Origin: Acidobacteriota bacterium
GTDB taxonomy: Bacteria; Acidobacteriota; CAIWXX01
Assembly: GCA_016191015.1 (NCBI GenBank)
Contig: JACPPM010000330.1
Coordinates: forward strand, 1-45,066
DNA: 45,066 nt
Reading direction: 5' to 3'
Part shown: positions 15,886-23,700 of the stretch, piece by piece
Numbering within the stretch: position 1 is the first letter of the stretch
Layout of the letters: each line of letters opens with the position of its first letter
Position numbers and translations under genes: made by a program
The notes under the pieces: model-generated
The model's input: the letters and a program-made list of their open reading frames with translations, nothing else
Database searches by the model: none
Told to the model about the DNA's origin: nothing

Positions 15886-17067
15886 GTGGAAAACAGCATG
15901 ATCTCTGAAGTCGGGTTGGCCGAGCGGAGTTGTCAGGTGGACACGTATCTGAACCGGCGGCTGGAGCTCGTGCGCGGCGAAGGCGTGTATCTCTACACGG
16001 CTGCGGGCGAACGGTATCTCGACATGATGAGCAACTACGGGGTGAACATCCTCGGTTACGGCCACCCTGCGGTGACTCGCGCGCTCACGGCACAGATCTC
16101 CCATCTGCCCGCGCTCCATTGCAGCTTCAACAACGATGTGCGTGCCGCTGCGAGCAGGGCACTGATCGATCGGCTCGGGGGCAGCTACCGCAGGCTCTAC
16201 TGGTCCAACTCAGGGGCCGAAGCCATTGAGGCGGCGCTCAAGTTCGCCGTCCTCGCAACCGGGCGGAAGCGGTTCATCGCCTGTCGCGACGGGTATCACG
16301 GCAAGACTCTCGGCGCGCTCTCCGCGACCCACGGAAGCAAGTACCGAGCCGCGTTCGAGCCGCTTCTTTGGGAGTTCTGTCACATCGATTTCGGATCTGC
16401 GGAAGCGCTCGAATCCGCGATCGACGATGAGACAGCCGCATTTCTCGTCGAGCCGATTCAGGGCGAGAGCGGCGTTCTCATACCCGACGCCACCTACCTG
16501 CGCGCAGTGCGGGAGATCTGCGACCGCACGGGAGTCCTGCTGATTCTGGACGAGATACAAACGGGAGCCGGCAGAACCGGCACGTTCCTGGCTTCGCGGC
16601 ATTCCGGCGTCGATGGAGACATCGTGTGTCTGGGAAAAGGGATCGCAGGCGGAGTGCCCATCGGAATCACGGCGACGACGGCGGAGGTGGCCGATCGGAT
16701 CGGCAGGTCCGCACACACCTCGACATTCGGCGGCAACCCGCTTGCCTGCGCCGGCGTCCTCGCCGTTCTCGGCGTGCTGGACGACTCCTTCCTAGCGGAA
16801 GTCGCGGCGAAAGGCCGCGTATTCATGGAGCGCCTGAGCGAGCTCGACTCTCCTCTGGTCAAGGCTGTCCGCGGATCAGGACTGATGATCGGAGTCGAGG
16901 TCTTCTCCAAGCGCAACGAGATCCTGCAGAGTCTCCAGAGGGCTCGAATCCTGACGATCCCAGCCGGCGAGAACGTCGTCCGGTTCCTGCCGCCGTATGT
17001 CATTGACGAGGCACACCTCGAATCGGTAGTCGAGACACTGAACCGAACTTCTCCCTGGCGCCGCTGA
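15886..17067 (+). CDS. lysJ: LysJ-type LysW-aminoadipate-semialdehyde aminotransferase
   Basis: This PLP-dependent class III aminotransferase (ArgD/LysJ family) aminates the LysW-bound semialdehyde to LysW-lysine. Its 393 residues contain YWSNSGAEAIEAALKFA (phosphate binding), YHGKTLGALSATHG, LVEPIQGESGV, LILDEIQTGAGRTG and the PLP-binding Lys in VCLGKGIAGGVPIG, then HTSTFGGNPLACA. The start could be GTG 15886 or ATG 15898; GGAAGGA lies upstream of both. It closes the visible operon. The final enzyme, LysK (LysW-lysine hydrolase), and the aconitase-like and dehydrogenase enzymes of the upper pathway are not in this window. Confidence 0.92.
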   Translation: MENSMISEVGLAERSCQVDTYLNRRLELVRGEGVYLYTAAGERYLDMMSNYGVNILGYGHPAVTRALTAQISHLPALHCSFNNDVRAAASRALIDRLGGSYRRLYWSNSGAEAIEAALKFAVLATGRKRFIACRDGYHGKTLGALSATHGSKYRAAFEPLLWEFCHIDFGSAEALESAIDDETAAFLVEPIQGESGVLIPDATYLRAVREICDRTGVLLILDEIQTGAGRTGTFLASRHSGVDGDIVCLGKGIAGGVPIGITATTAEVADRIGRSAHTSTFGGNPLACAGVLAVLGVLDDSFLAEVAAKGRVFMERLSELDSPLVKAVRGSGLMIGVEVFSKRNEILQSLQRARILTIPAGENVVRFLPPYVIDEAHLESVVETLNRTSPWRR

Positions 17068-17137
17068 GTGCCTCGGTTCGCAAATTCGGCAACGCATCCT
17101 GAGAGCGGGGTGGAGCACGGATCGCATTTCGGGCCGA

Positions 17138-17193
17138 TAGCCGCAGGCCTTAGCCTGCGGTCCCGGCCGAACGCGGGCTAAAGCCCGCGGCTA
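17138..17193. repeat. Double-hairpin dispersed repeat downstream of lysJ
   Basis: TAGCCGC (17138-17144) and GCGGCTA (17187-17193) form an outer inverted repeat. Inside lie two perfect hairpins, CCGCAGGC-ctta-GCCTGCGG and GCGGGC-taaa-GCCCGC. Without a T-run it is a poor terminator; the form suggests a REP-like dispersed element. It may still limit read-through after lysJ. Confidence 0.6.
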
Positions 17194-17339
17194 CCAGTTG
17201 AGAATGGAAAAAGGCCGGTTCCAACAATCATCCGCAGCCGTATTTGTGCGGTGGGGGTACGAAGCTGCGACCTATTTGGCTGCCGCTTTGCCGTTGTGGA
17301 GCTCGTCGAGTCCGAGAGCGAAAAAGAGGCCTGGGCGTA

Positions 17340-17591
17340 TCACATCTCATCCGGCCAGTCGCCGCCCCCTTCGATCGGCCCCTGCGGCCCCACCTCCACC
17401 CATTCCTGCCACCGCCGTGCGCTTTCCTCCGGGGACAGCACGAGATCAGGATTCTCGATCGGCTCCACGGTAACCCGAACACGTCTCCCATCCAGCGGCG
17501 GAATGGGACTGTCAAGCACGGTACTATCCCCGTGCACGACACCCGTGATCGGCCTCGACTTCCTGAATCTCCCGTAGCATCGAGGTAGCAT
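17340..17591 (-). CDS. Small antitoxin-like protein (DUF104/AF2212-like)
   Basis: The protein has 83 residues. RPITGVVHGDSTVLDSPIPP, then RVRVTVEP, has the short beta form of DUF104/AF2212-like antitoxins (ITGV..G..VVLDEP.PLP.GTRV.V.V), followed by an acidic tail with LSPEESARRWQEWVE. The start is uncertain: ATG 17591 has no clear ribosome site and the frame continues upstream to 17699. No PIN-domain toxin is seen downstream, where the sequence down to the repeat at 17193 looks non-coding. It is probably an orphan or decayed antitoxin, if it is expressed. Confidence 0.5.
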   Translation of the reverse strand: MLPRCYGRFRKSRPITGVVHGDSTVLDSPIPPLDGRRVRVTVEPIENPDLVLSPEESARRWQEWVEVGPQGPIEGGGDWPDEM

Positions 17592-17716
17592 GGAGTCAGT
17601 CCAGCGCCTGACCACGGTGATGTCAAGCAGCTTGTGTAGAAGCCGAAGGGCGCGCTGGTTCCCCGTCGTGGGGGTTTCCTGGTAAAGTGTCGGCGTCACA
17701 ACGCAGGGAGGATGCC

Positions 17717-18505
17717 GTGGATTTCAGGCGAGGAACCCTCGGTCGAACCGGGCTCTCCGTGTGCCGCTTGGGGGTATCGGGCGGGTATGGCGCACCCGCT
17801 GAAGCGTTTGAGATGGCATTCGAGCGCGGGGTGAACTACTTCTATCACGGGTCGCGCCGCGCTTCAGGGATGAATCAGGCCATCAGGAACATCGTGGCCA
17901 GCGGACGGCGAGATGACCTGATCGTTGTCGCCCAGAACTACTGGCGAGCATTTGAATGGCCGTTCAGACGGAGCTTTGATGCCTTCCTCAGAAAGACGGT
18001 GCTCGAGTACGTGGATGTGCTTCTGCTCGGCTGGCACAACAGCCAGCCTGCCGAGAGGTTTCTGGACATTTGCCGCGATCTCAAGACCAAGGGCTTGCTC
18101 CGATTCCTGGCCATCTCAGGCCACAGGCGCCCGGCCTTCCCGGAGTTTGCCCGGTCGGGAATCTACGATGTGTTTCACATCCGCTACAATGCCGTGCACA
18201 CCGGTGCTGAGAAAGAGGTCTTCCCTCTTCTGCCTTCTGATTCACGCCCGGGAATCGTCATCTACACTGCCACATCTTGGGGACAGCTTCTCAAGCCGGG
18301 CAGTGTCCCCGCCGGTGACCGGCTCCCGCGGGCTTCCGACGCCTATCGCTTCGTCATGACGAACCCGGCCGTAGACGTCTGCATGACCGGCCCGAAGAAC
18401 CTCGAACAGATGAAAGGGGCGTTGGAGAGCCTTGAGCGCGGCCCGATGTCCGAAGATGAACTGGCCTGGATGCGCCGCGTCGGTGCGCACATCCACGCCC
18501 GATAG
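17717..18505 (+). CDS. Aldo/keto reductase-fold protein lacking the usual catalytic residues
   Basis: The protein has 262 residues. The opening RRGTLGRTGLSVCRLGVSGG is typical of the family, and the later VDVLLLGWHN and GLLRFLAISGHRRPAF follow the TIM-barrel pattern. The catalytic tetrad is altered: the usual FFDTA..YG (Asp and Tyr) reads YFYHGSRRASG, and the strand that normally ends in TK reads VVAQNY, without Lys. NADPH-dependent reduction is therefore doubtful, and it may belong to a subfamily with a different role. GTG 17717 was chosen because GGGAGG precedes it at five bases; an earlier GTG at 17687 is possible. It is convergent with the next gene. Confidence 0.75.
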   Translation: MDFRRGTLGRTGLSVCRLGVSGGYGAPAEAFEMAFERGVNYFYHGSRRASGMNQAIRNIVASGRRDDLIVVAQNYWRAFEWPFRRSFDAFLRKTVLEYVDVLLLGWHNSQPAERFLDICRDLKTKGLLRFLAISGHRRPAFPEFARSGIYDVFHIRYNAVHTGAEKEVFPLLPSDSRPGIVIYTATSWGQLLKPGSVPAGDRLPRASDAYRFVMTNPAVDVCMTGPKNLEQMKGALESLERGPMSEDELAWMRRVGAHIHAR

Positions 18506-18517
18506 CACGAGGCTGGG

Positions 18518-21500
18518 TCAGGCTGCAGGCAGCGGAGGAGGCGGTGCCGGCGGAGGCGGCAGATCCTTCCTGGGCTCGCGCGAGCGCCAGTACCCGCCTT
18601 CTGTGAAGCACGCCCAGCCCCACTTCAGCCAATTGATCAGCGACAGGGCGATCCAGAGGGCCCAAGCGAGCATGACGCCACGGTACACCATCAGCGGCAC
18701 TGACACGACCCACGCTATCGGAAGCTTCTCCGGCGACCGGTCCTGATACCACCGCAGCTCACTCGCGCTCGAGCCGTTCCCGTCGATCTGCATATCGGGA
18801 AGCCCGAGGAGCCCCTGTGTGATCGAGCCGACCAGACAGGCGAGTGCGACGATCGTGAGCAGCGCCAGCCCGATCTGGCCGAAGTTGAAAGCGAGCTGCC
18901 CGGCATCAGGCCGATGCTTTCTCCATCCAAGCGCCAAAAGCCAGACCACGATGATCGCGGCCACGACGATCGAGGCCTGGGTAAGCCCGAGCGAGAGCAG
19001 GAACCAGTGGAGGGTACGGAGCGGGGTGAGGTGCAAACGGCCCAGACCGACGCATACCAAGAGGAGCACCACGAGGACGCTCCAGAAGAGCACCGCCGGA
19101 CCAAGCGGTGGGCCGTTGAGGAGCAGCGTCCAGCGATCCGCCGGCATCGAGAGGACGATGTCTGAATTGACGCTGGTGAGCCCCAGATCGATTTCCGGTG
19201 TCCGCGTGCGAAGGGTCATTCCCCCGGGCTGCCTCCAGGTGAGCTGTGCGACGTGCTGGCCCGGCGAAACCGGGATTGTCACGCGGCGCCCCTCCTGCCG
19301 TATCGGCTGCGTCGTCGAGTCGATCGACACCGATTGAAGCTCGGCTTCTTCGGGAAGCGTCATCGCGTGCACCCCTCCCCGGCTGCTGCGCAGACGGATC
19401 TCGAGTGTGGCGTCGGTGGCGCGCAGGCCGGGAGTCACTATGATCTGGTTGTGATCGATCGTCAACGTCTGGCCCGCCACGCCGCCGGGACGGCTGATGC
19501 CGATCGTGATCGATTCGCCTGGCCACGGGCGCCATTCACGCACGCGCATCTCCGCGGAATCCGCCGCGTGGATCGCAGGAATGCCCGCCGGCTCGGCGTG
19601 CCAGATCGGGTTCACGTTCAGCCGCCACACTTCGACCCAGGAAACGGCGGGTGGAGCGGTCAGCGTAATCTCCGGCGTATTCTGCAAGACGGATGTCCAC
19701 TGGACCGCTTCGAGCTGTGGGCTCAAGGTGACCGTCGCCTTGCCGTCCGTGACGCGCACGTCGGCGCTGGTCACCGACTCACCCGCGATCAGCGGCACAT
19801 CCAGAACGATCGCGCTCCCGAGCGGCGTCAGTCTCATGACCCGCGTCTGGACCTGCCATGCGAGCCCGAGCAGGAGCTCCCGTTCGACGCGGACGAATGG
19901 AGGCAGCGCCTCCTGCTCAAGCATCTCGGATCTCCCGCCCGCGCCTCGCACACGCGTCAACTGCAGCGTATCCTCCGCAAGGCCGTCTTCATGGAGACCG
20001 TCGAGGATCCAGCCGGACACGTCCGCCTCGACGCGGTGAGGTTTGAGCGGAAGTGGGATCATGACGGTCTCACGATCAGGGAGCGAGCCTTCGAGGATGA
20101 TCTGGTGAGTACCGGCCGACACCGGGATCCACAGGATACCATCTGAGGTACGCAGGAGCCCGCGCGCTGGGCGCTCGTCGATCAGCACGCGTGCAGGGGA
20201 CCATTGCTGCGCTCCTCCCGGCAGCGGCACGCCCGTCTCGGTCGCGGCGTCGATATCGATCCGGGCGCGTAAGGTGGAGGGTGTGACCTCGATCTTCATC
20301 CTCGGGCTCTGCGCGCAGTTCGGAAGGCAGTCGGGCTTCGCCAGAAGCCGCTTCTGCAGCTCCTGCAGCATCTCCGGTGACGGGTTGTCCGCGCGCGCGG
20401 AGGAGCAGAGGACCAGGATGAGCAGTGCGGCGCCGATCGCCGATCCGGGTCCTCTGAAGCGCTTCAGAATCCTCTCCGCGTGGGGACCGACCGAGATTCC
20501 GAACACGCAGAGAACGAGCAGGCAGATGAGCACGATTCTCAGAGCGGAGAGCAGGAAGCTCATCGCAGGCGAAAGGAGGAACAGGTGCATCTTCTGCGAG
20601 GCTCCTACCGGCCCACGCCACGTCATCTCCACGTCGCTCCAGCTCCAGCTCGGCAGTCCCGGACCAGTCGAGACGCGCGCGTTCGGGTCCGGGGCGTTCA
20701 TCTGAGAGATCACGGCGGATTTCCGGGAAGGCGCGTACCCAAGCTCGACGGGTACCCGCGCCTTCGCCTCTTGTTGAACCTCCTCTTCGGGCGACGGAGC
20801 TGTCTCAAGCATCGGGGCGTTCACTGTCTGTGGTGGCGGCGCAGCCGCGTACCGTCCGGTTCCGAAGATGTCGAAGCCGACGCCGGTCCAGGGGGCTTCG
20901 AGCTGCGGATAGAGTGCCTGGCGCGCCTGCAGGATCAGGAACGGAATCGCGATCAGGACGAGGATGCTCCGCACGACCAGTCTGTAGACACGGACGGTGC
21001 GCAGGAAGACGCCCTCAGGCAGGACGCGCGAGAGTGCTTCGCCGGCTAGAACAAACAGCCAGATCCAGCGTGGCGCGAAGGGCTCGTGCCATGTCAGGGC
21101 AGCGGTCGCGAGAGCGAGGGCGCCCCATGTCGGGTCGAAAAGCTTCCCGATCGAAAGGCCGATGATCAGCACGAGGAAGAAATCGAGGAGGCTCCAGGCG
21201 GTGATCCAGGAGGGTGAGGCCCGATCGACGCCGGTGGCATGAATCAGTCGCCAGCCCGGTGGAAGATGAAGGCGGCCTGACACGCTTTCGAAGTCGTGGT
21301 TCCATCCCACTGCCGGGATGCTCCGTACACCGCTCTCAATCCGGCTGTCCGCATCCATTGATAACTGTCCCTGTCGCACCTCGATGCCGGCCTCACCGCC
21401 TTTCGTCAGCTCGGTGATGAACTGGTCCTGTCCCGCGACGCCAGCTCGACCGAGCTTCGTGCCGGGTGCCATCTCCAGCCGCCAGCTCCGACTGAGTGTC

Positions 21501-22621
21501 CCCGAAATCATGTCCCTCACGGTGAACCCGCCGCCGTCGAAATCGAGCCAGAGAGTACGGTTGAGGCTGAGGCGATCCGGAGCCGGGTCGGCGTCGCCGC
21601 GGCGCCGTTCGACCAGTTGCATCGCGTCGTTCGGGCGCATCAAGTACGCGGGGAGAGACTGCCAGTCACCTGGGAGCTGCGTCTGCTGCGGGTCGATGCT
21701 ACTGACACCTTCGACCGCCACGATCCGAAGATCGTTTCGCGCGTCAAAGACCCAGACTTCGTCCGAGTCCCATTGCCCGCGCGGGGACGGCGCGGTCAGG
21801 GTGGTTGCGGGGCCGTCATGCCGCGCGACGAGCTCGATATTCCACGTCCCGGGCCTGACCTGCACACGCAGGCCGCCATCGGGCTCGATGCGACACGGCA
21901 GCGGCCCCGTGATGGACATCGGGACAAAATGCGACGGGAGTGCGGGCCCGAGGACCTCCTCGCGGTTCTTGCCGGAAACTTTCAGCTCGATCCGGGTGAT
22001 GAGCTGCAGCGGAATCTCGTCGATCACTCGTCGGTGGACAGCCACGTCCAGCCGGACGACTCCTTCTTCGGCGGCACGTGCCCTCTGCAGCCAGAGCCGC
22101 CCCTGCTCATCGCGATTCGGGAAATCCACGTGCTTGCCCCTCACGCTCAGCGACAGCAGACCCGTCTCGGGCGGAACCTGCAGCAGCTCCGGCGGGCTGT
22201 CCCACTCGAAAGCCCCGGAGATCGTATGGGAGCCGACAGACAATCTCACGCCGGGCCCGCCACCAGCCATGATCACCGCGGCCGGCGCCCCGTCGACGCG
22301 AACACCCTGCGGCCAGCACCGTTTGGCATCACCCGCCAGGGGGACCCACGTCTCCGCGAAGACCTTCCACTCCTGGGTGAACTCAGCACCCTTATCCTCG
22401 AGCTGCAACGACAGACTCCCGGGCCAGGCACATCGCGCCTGATCGGTTGCACCGAGCAGATACGGGCACAGCTCGCCCTCATGCCCGGACAAGACCCAGC
22501 TCACCCAGGGGGCGAGCGGTTCCGGCACCTTCTCCCGTGGAAGCGGATCGGCGTACGAGGCGGCGCCCCACAGAAACATTCCAGCGAGGGCGAGATGAAG
22601 AGAGACGCACATCTTTCTCAC
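18518..22621 (-). CDS. Giant membrane-anchored protein of unknown function
   Basis: The protein has 1367 residues, with a signal peptide (MCVSLHLALAGMFLWGAAS). It then has a large beta-rich extracytoplasmic region to about 475, a cluster of hydrophobic segments (about 475-590, e.g. LLDFFLVLIIGLSIGKLF) and a second soluble block. A further membrane segment (IVLICLLVLCVFGISV) is followed by ILVLCSSARA, which looks like an internal signal-type segment. A long beta domain follows, then about five C-terminal membrane helices and a proline-rich tail. The repeated plan suggests duplication or fusion of two signal-plus-ectodomain units. I recognise no family and no catalytic motif. GTG 22621 was chosen because GGGAGG lies six bases before it. 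Confidence 0.8.
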   Translation of the reverse strand: MRKMCVSLHLALAGMFLWGAASYADPLPREKVPEPLAPWVSWVLSGHEGELCPYLLGATDQARCAWPGSLSLQLEDKGAEFTQEWKVFAETWVPLAGDAKRCWPQGVRVDGAPAAVIMAGGGPGVRLSVGSHTISGAFEWDSPPELLQVPPETGLLSLSVRGKHVDFPNRDEQGRLWLQRARAAEEGVVRLDVAVHRRVIDEIPLQLITRIELKVSGKNREEVLGPALPSHFVPMSITGPLPCRIEPDGGLRVQVRPGTWNIELVARHDGPATTLTAPSPRGQWDSDEVWVFDARNDLRIVAVEGVSSIDPQQTQLPGDWQSLPAYLMRPNDAMQLVERRRGDADPAPDRLSLNRTLWLDFDGGGFTVRDMISGTLSRSWRLEMAPGTKLGRAGVAGQDQFITELTKGGEAGIEVRQGQLSMDADSRIESGVRSIPAVGWNHDFESVSGRLHLPPGWRLIHATGVDRASPSWITAWSLLDFFLVLIIGLSIGKLFDPTWGALALATAALTWHEPFAPRWIWLFVLAGEALSRVLPEGVFLRTVRVYRLVVRSILVLIAIPFLILQARQALYPQLEAPWTGVGFDIFGTGRYAAAPPPQTVNAPMLETAPSPEEEVQQEAKARVPVELGYAPSRKSAVISQMNAPDPNARVSTGPGLPSWSWSDVEMTWRGPVGASQKMHLFLLSPAMSFLLSALRIVLICLLVLCVFGISVGPHAERILKRFRGPGSAIGAALLILVLCSSARADNPSPEMLQELQKRLLAKPDCLPNCAQSPRMKIEVTPSTLRARIDIDAATETGVPLPGGAQQWSPARVLIDERPARGLLRTSDGILWIPVSAGTHQIILEGSLPDRETVMIPLPLKPHRVEADVSGWILDGLHEDGLAEDTLQLTRVRGAGGRSEMLEQEALPPFVRVERELLLGLAWQVQTRVMRLTPLGSAIVLDVPLIAGESVTSADVRVTDGKATVTLSPQLEAVQWTSVLQNTPEITLTAPPAVSWVEVWRLNVNPIWHAEPAGIPAIHAADSAEMRVREWRPWPGESITIGISRPGGVAGQTLTIDHNQIIVTPGLRATDATLEIRLRSSRGGVHAMTLPEEAELQSVSIDSTTQPIRQEGRRVTIPVSPGQHVAQLTWRQPGGMTLRTRTPEIDLGLTSVNSDIVLSMPADRWTLLLNGPPLGPAVLFWSVLVVLLLVCVGLGRLHLTPLRTLHWFLLSLGLTQASIVVAAIIVVWLLALGWRKHRPDAGQLAFNFGQIGLALLTIVALACLVGSITQGLLGLPDMQIDGNGSSASELRWYQDRSPEKLPIAWVVSVPLMVYRGVMLAWALWIALSLINWLKWGWACFTEGGYWRSREPRKDLPPPPAPPPPLPAA

Positions 22622-22770
22622 GGATGACCTCCCGGTGTCTCGACAGCGGGGGTAGCGTATCACAGCGCAGCGGAACTTTGCGCTCCTCGAGGCCGTATAC
22701 GATCAAGGATGTGACGGCCGCTTCGTCCAGATCATCTCGCACGCCTCGTCCAACTGAGAGGGGGAATCAG

Positions 22771-23643
22771 ATGCAATCGATGCACGTGACGTCTGCGGTA
22801 TCGACTACGAGGGATGACGGCTGGGTTGCGCGGCATCCCGTTTTCGCCTTCATTCTCATCTGCTACGGTTTCTCGTGGGGGCTCTGGAGCCTGATGATAC
22901 TTTCATCGCAGGGTATGCTGCCTTTCAGGTTTCCGACGAATCCACTCGGGTCGTTCGGACCAGCGGTCGCGGCTATTGGCCTGACGGCTGTTCTGCATGG
23001 GAGGGAAGGACTGCGCCGGCTTCGGCAGCGGTTATTTCAGTGGAGGGAGAGCGGGGCTCAGTATCTATTCACCATTCTCAGCACCGCTGCCATGTACGCC
23101 GTCGCGATCTCGCTGGCGGCTCTGACTGGATCTCTGCCTCAGCCTGTCTTCCAAAACCTGGACCGGTGGCATCTGGTGTTCCCTCTGGCTCTGTATGTCC
23201 TCATCCTCGGGGGTCCGTTGGGAGAAGAGATCGGATGGCGCGGGTATCTCCTGCCCGCTCTCCAGCGAAGAACAAACCCACTGGCGGCGGCTCTCCTCGT
23301 CGGTCTCGCTTGGTCCGTCTGGCACCTTCCGGATTTCTGGCTCGAAGGCGCCGCGCAGAAGGGGTCGTCCATCCTCTTGTTTGCCGTCACGACAATCGCA
23401 CTGTCGGTCGTCTTCACCTGGGTCTTCAACAAAACCCACGGCAGCCTACTCGTGGCGGTTCTCTACCATTTCTTCGTCAACATGACGAGCTTCTGCCTGG
23501 CTTTGACCGTGCCCACGCTCATCGATTCGACCGCCGTCGGTCTTCTGTTCGTCGGCGCGACCTGCGGAACAGCCATCATCGTGGCGGCTTCCACTCGTGG
23601 CAGGTTGGGCCGCGGCGAGATTGCGTGCTCGTCCGCGGTCTAG
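22771..23643 (+). CDS. CPBP family intramembrane glutamic-type endopeptidase
   Basis: This is a CAAX-protease/bacteriocin-processing (Abi) family membrane protein of 290 residues. The catalytic motifs are GEEIGWRGYLLPAL (Glu152/Glu153, Arg157), WSVWHLP (His185) and LLVAVLYHFFVN (His late in the sequence). About seven or eight hydrophobic segments are visible. Such proteins cleave or modify membrane substrates, but the partner is unknown here. ATG 22771 follows GAGAGGGGG, and the longer upstream frame overlaps the start region of the divergent giant gene and looks non-coding. It is transcribed divergently from the giant membrane protein. Confidence 0.9.
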   Translation: MQSMHVTSAVSTTRDDGWVARHPVFAFILICYGFSWGLWSLMILSSQGMLPFRFPTNPLGSFGPAVAAIGLTAVLHGREGLRRLRQRLFQWRESGAQYLFTILSTAAMYAVAISLAALTGSLPQPVFQNLDRWHLVFPLALYVLILGGPLGEEIGWRGYLLPALQRRTNPLAAALLVGLAWSVWHLPDFWLEGAAQKGSSILLFAVTTIALSVVFTWVFNKTHGSLLVAVLYHFFVNMTSFCLALTVPTLIDSTAVGLLFVGATCGTAIIVAASTRGRLGRGEIACSSAV

Positions 23644-23700
23644 TATGCTCGCTGCTTCGGGTGGCATGGACGGCCGCCACTGTATACGAGGAGGACTCAC

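Noticed and set aside
19253-20146. Plus-strand frames opposite the giant membrane protein gene
   Set aside because: Composition is Arg/His-rich and shadow-like; the minus-strand frame has signal peptide, membrane helices and a ribosome site.
22447-22770. Upstream extension of the CPBP protease
   Set aside because: This part overlaps the start of the divergent giant gene and is Arg/Thr-rich; ATG 22771 has a good ribosome site and starts just before the first membrane helix.
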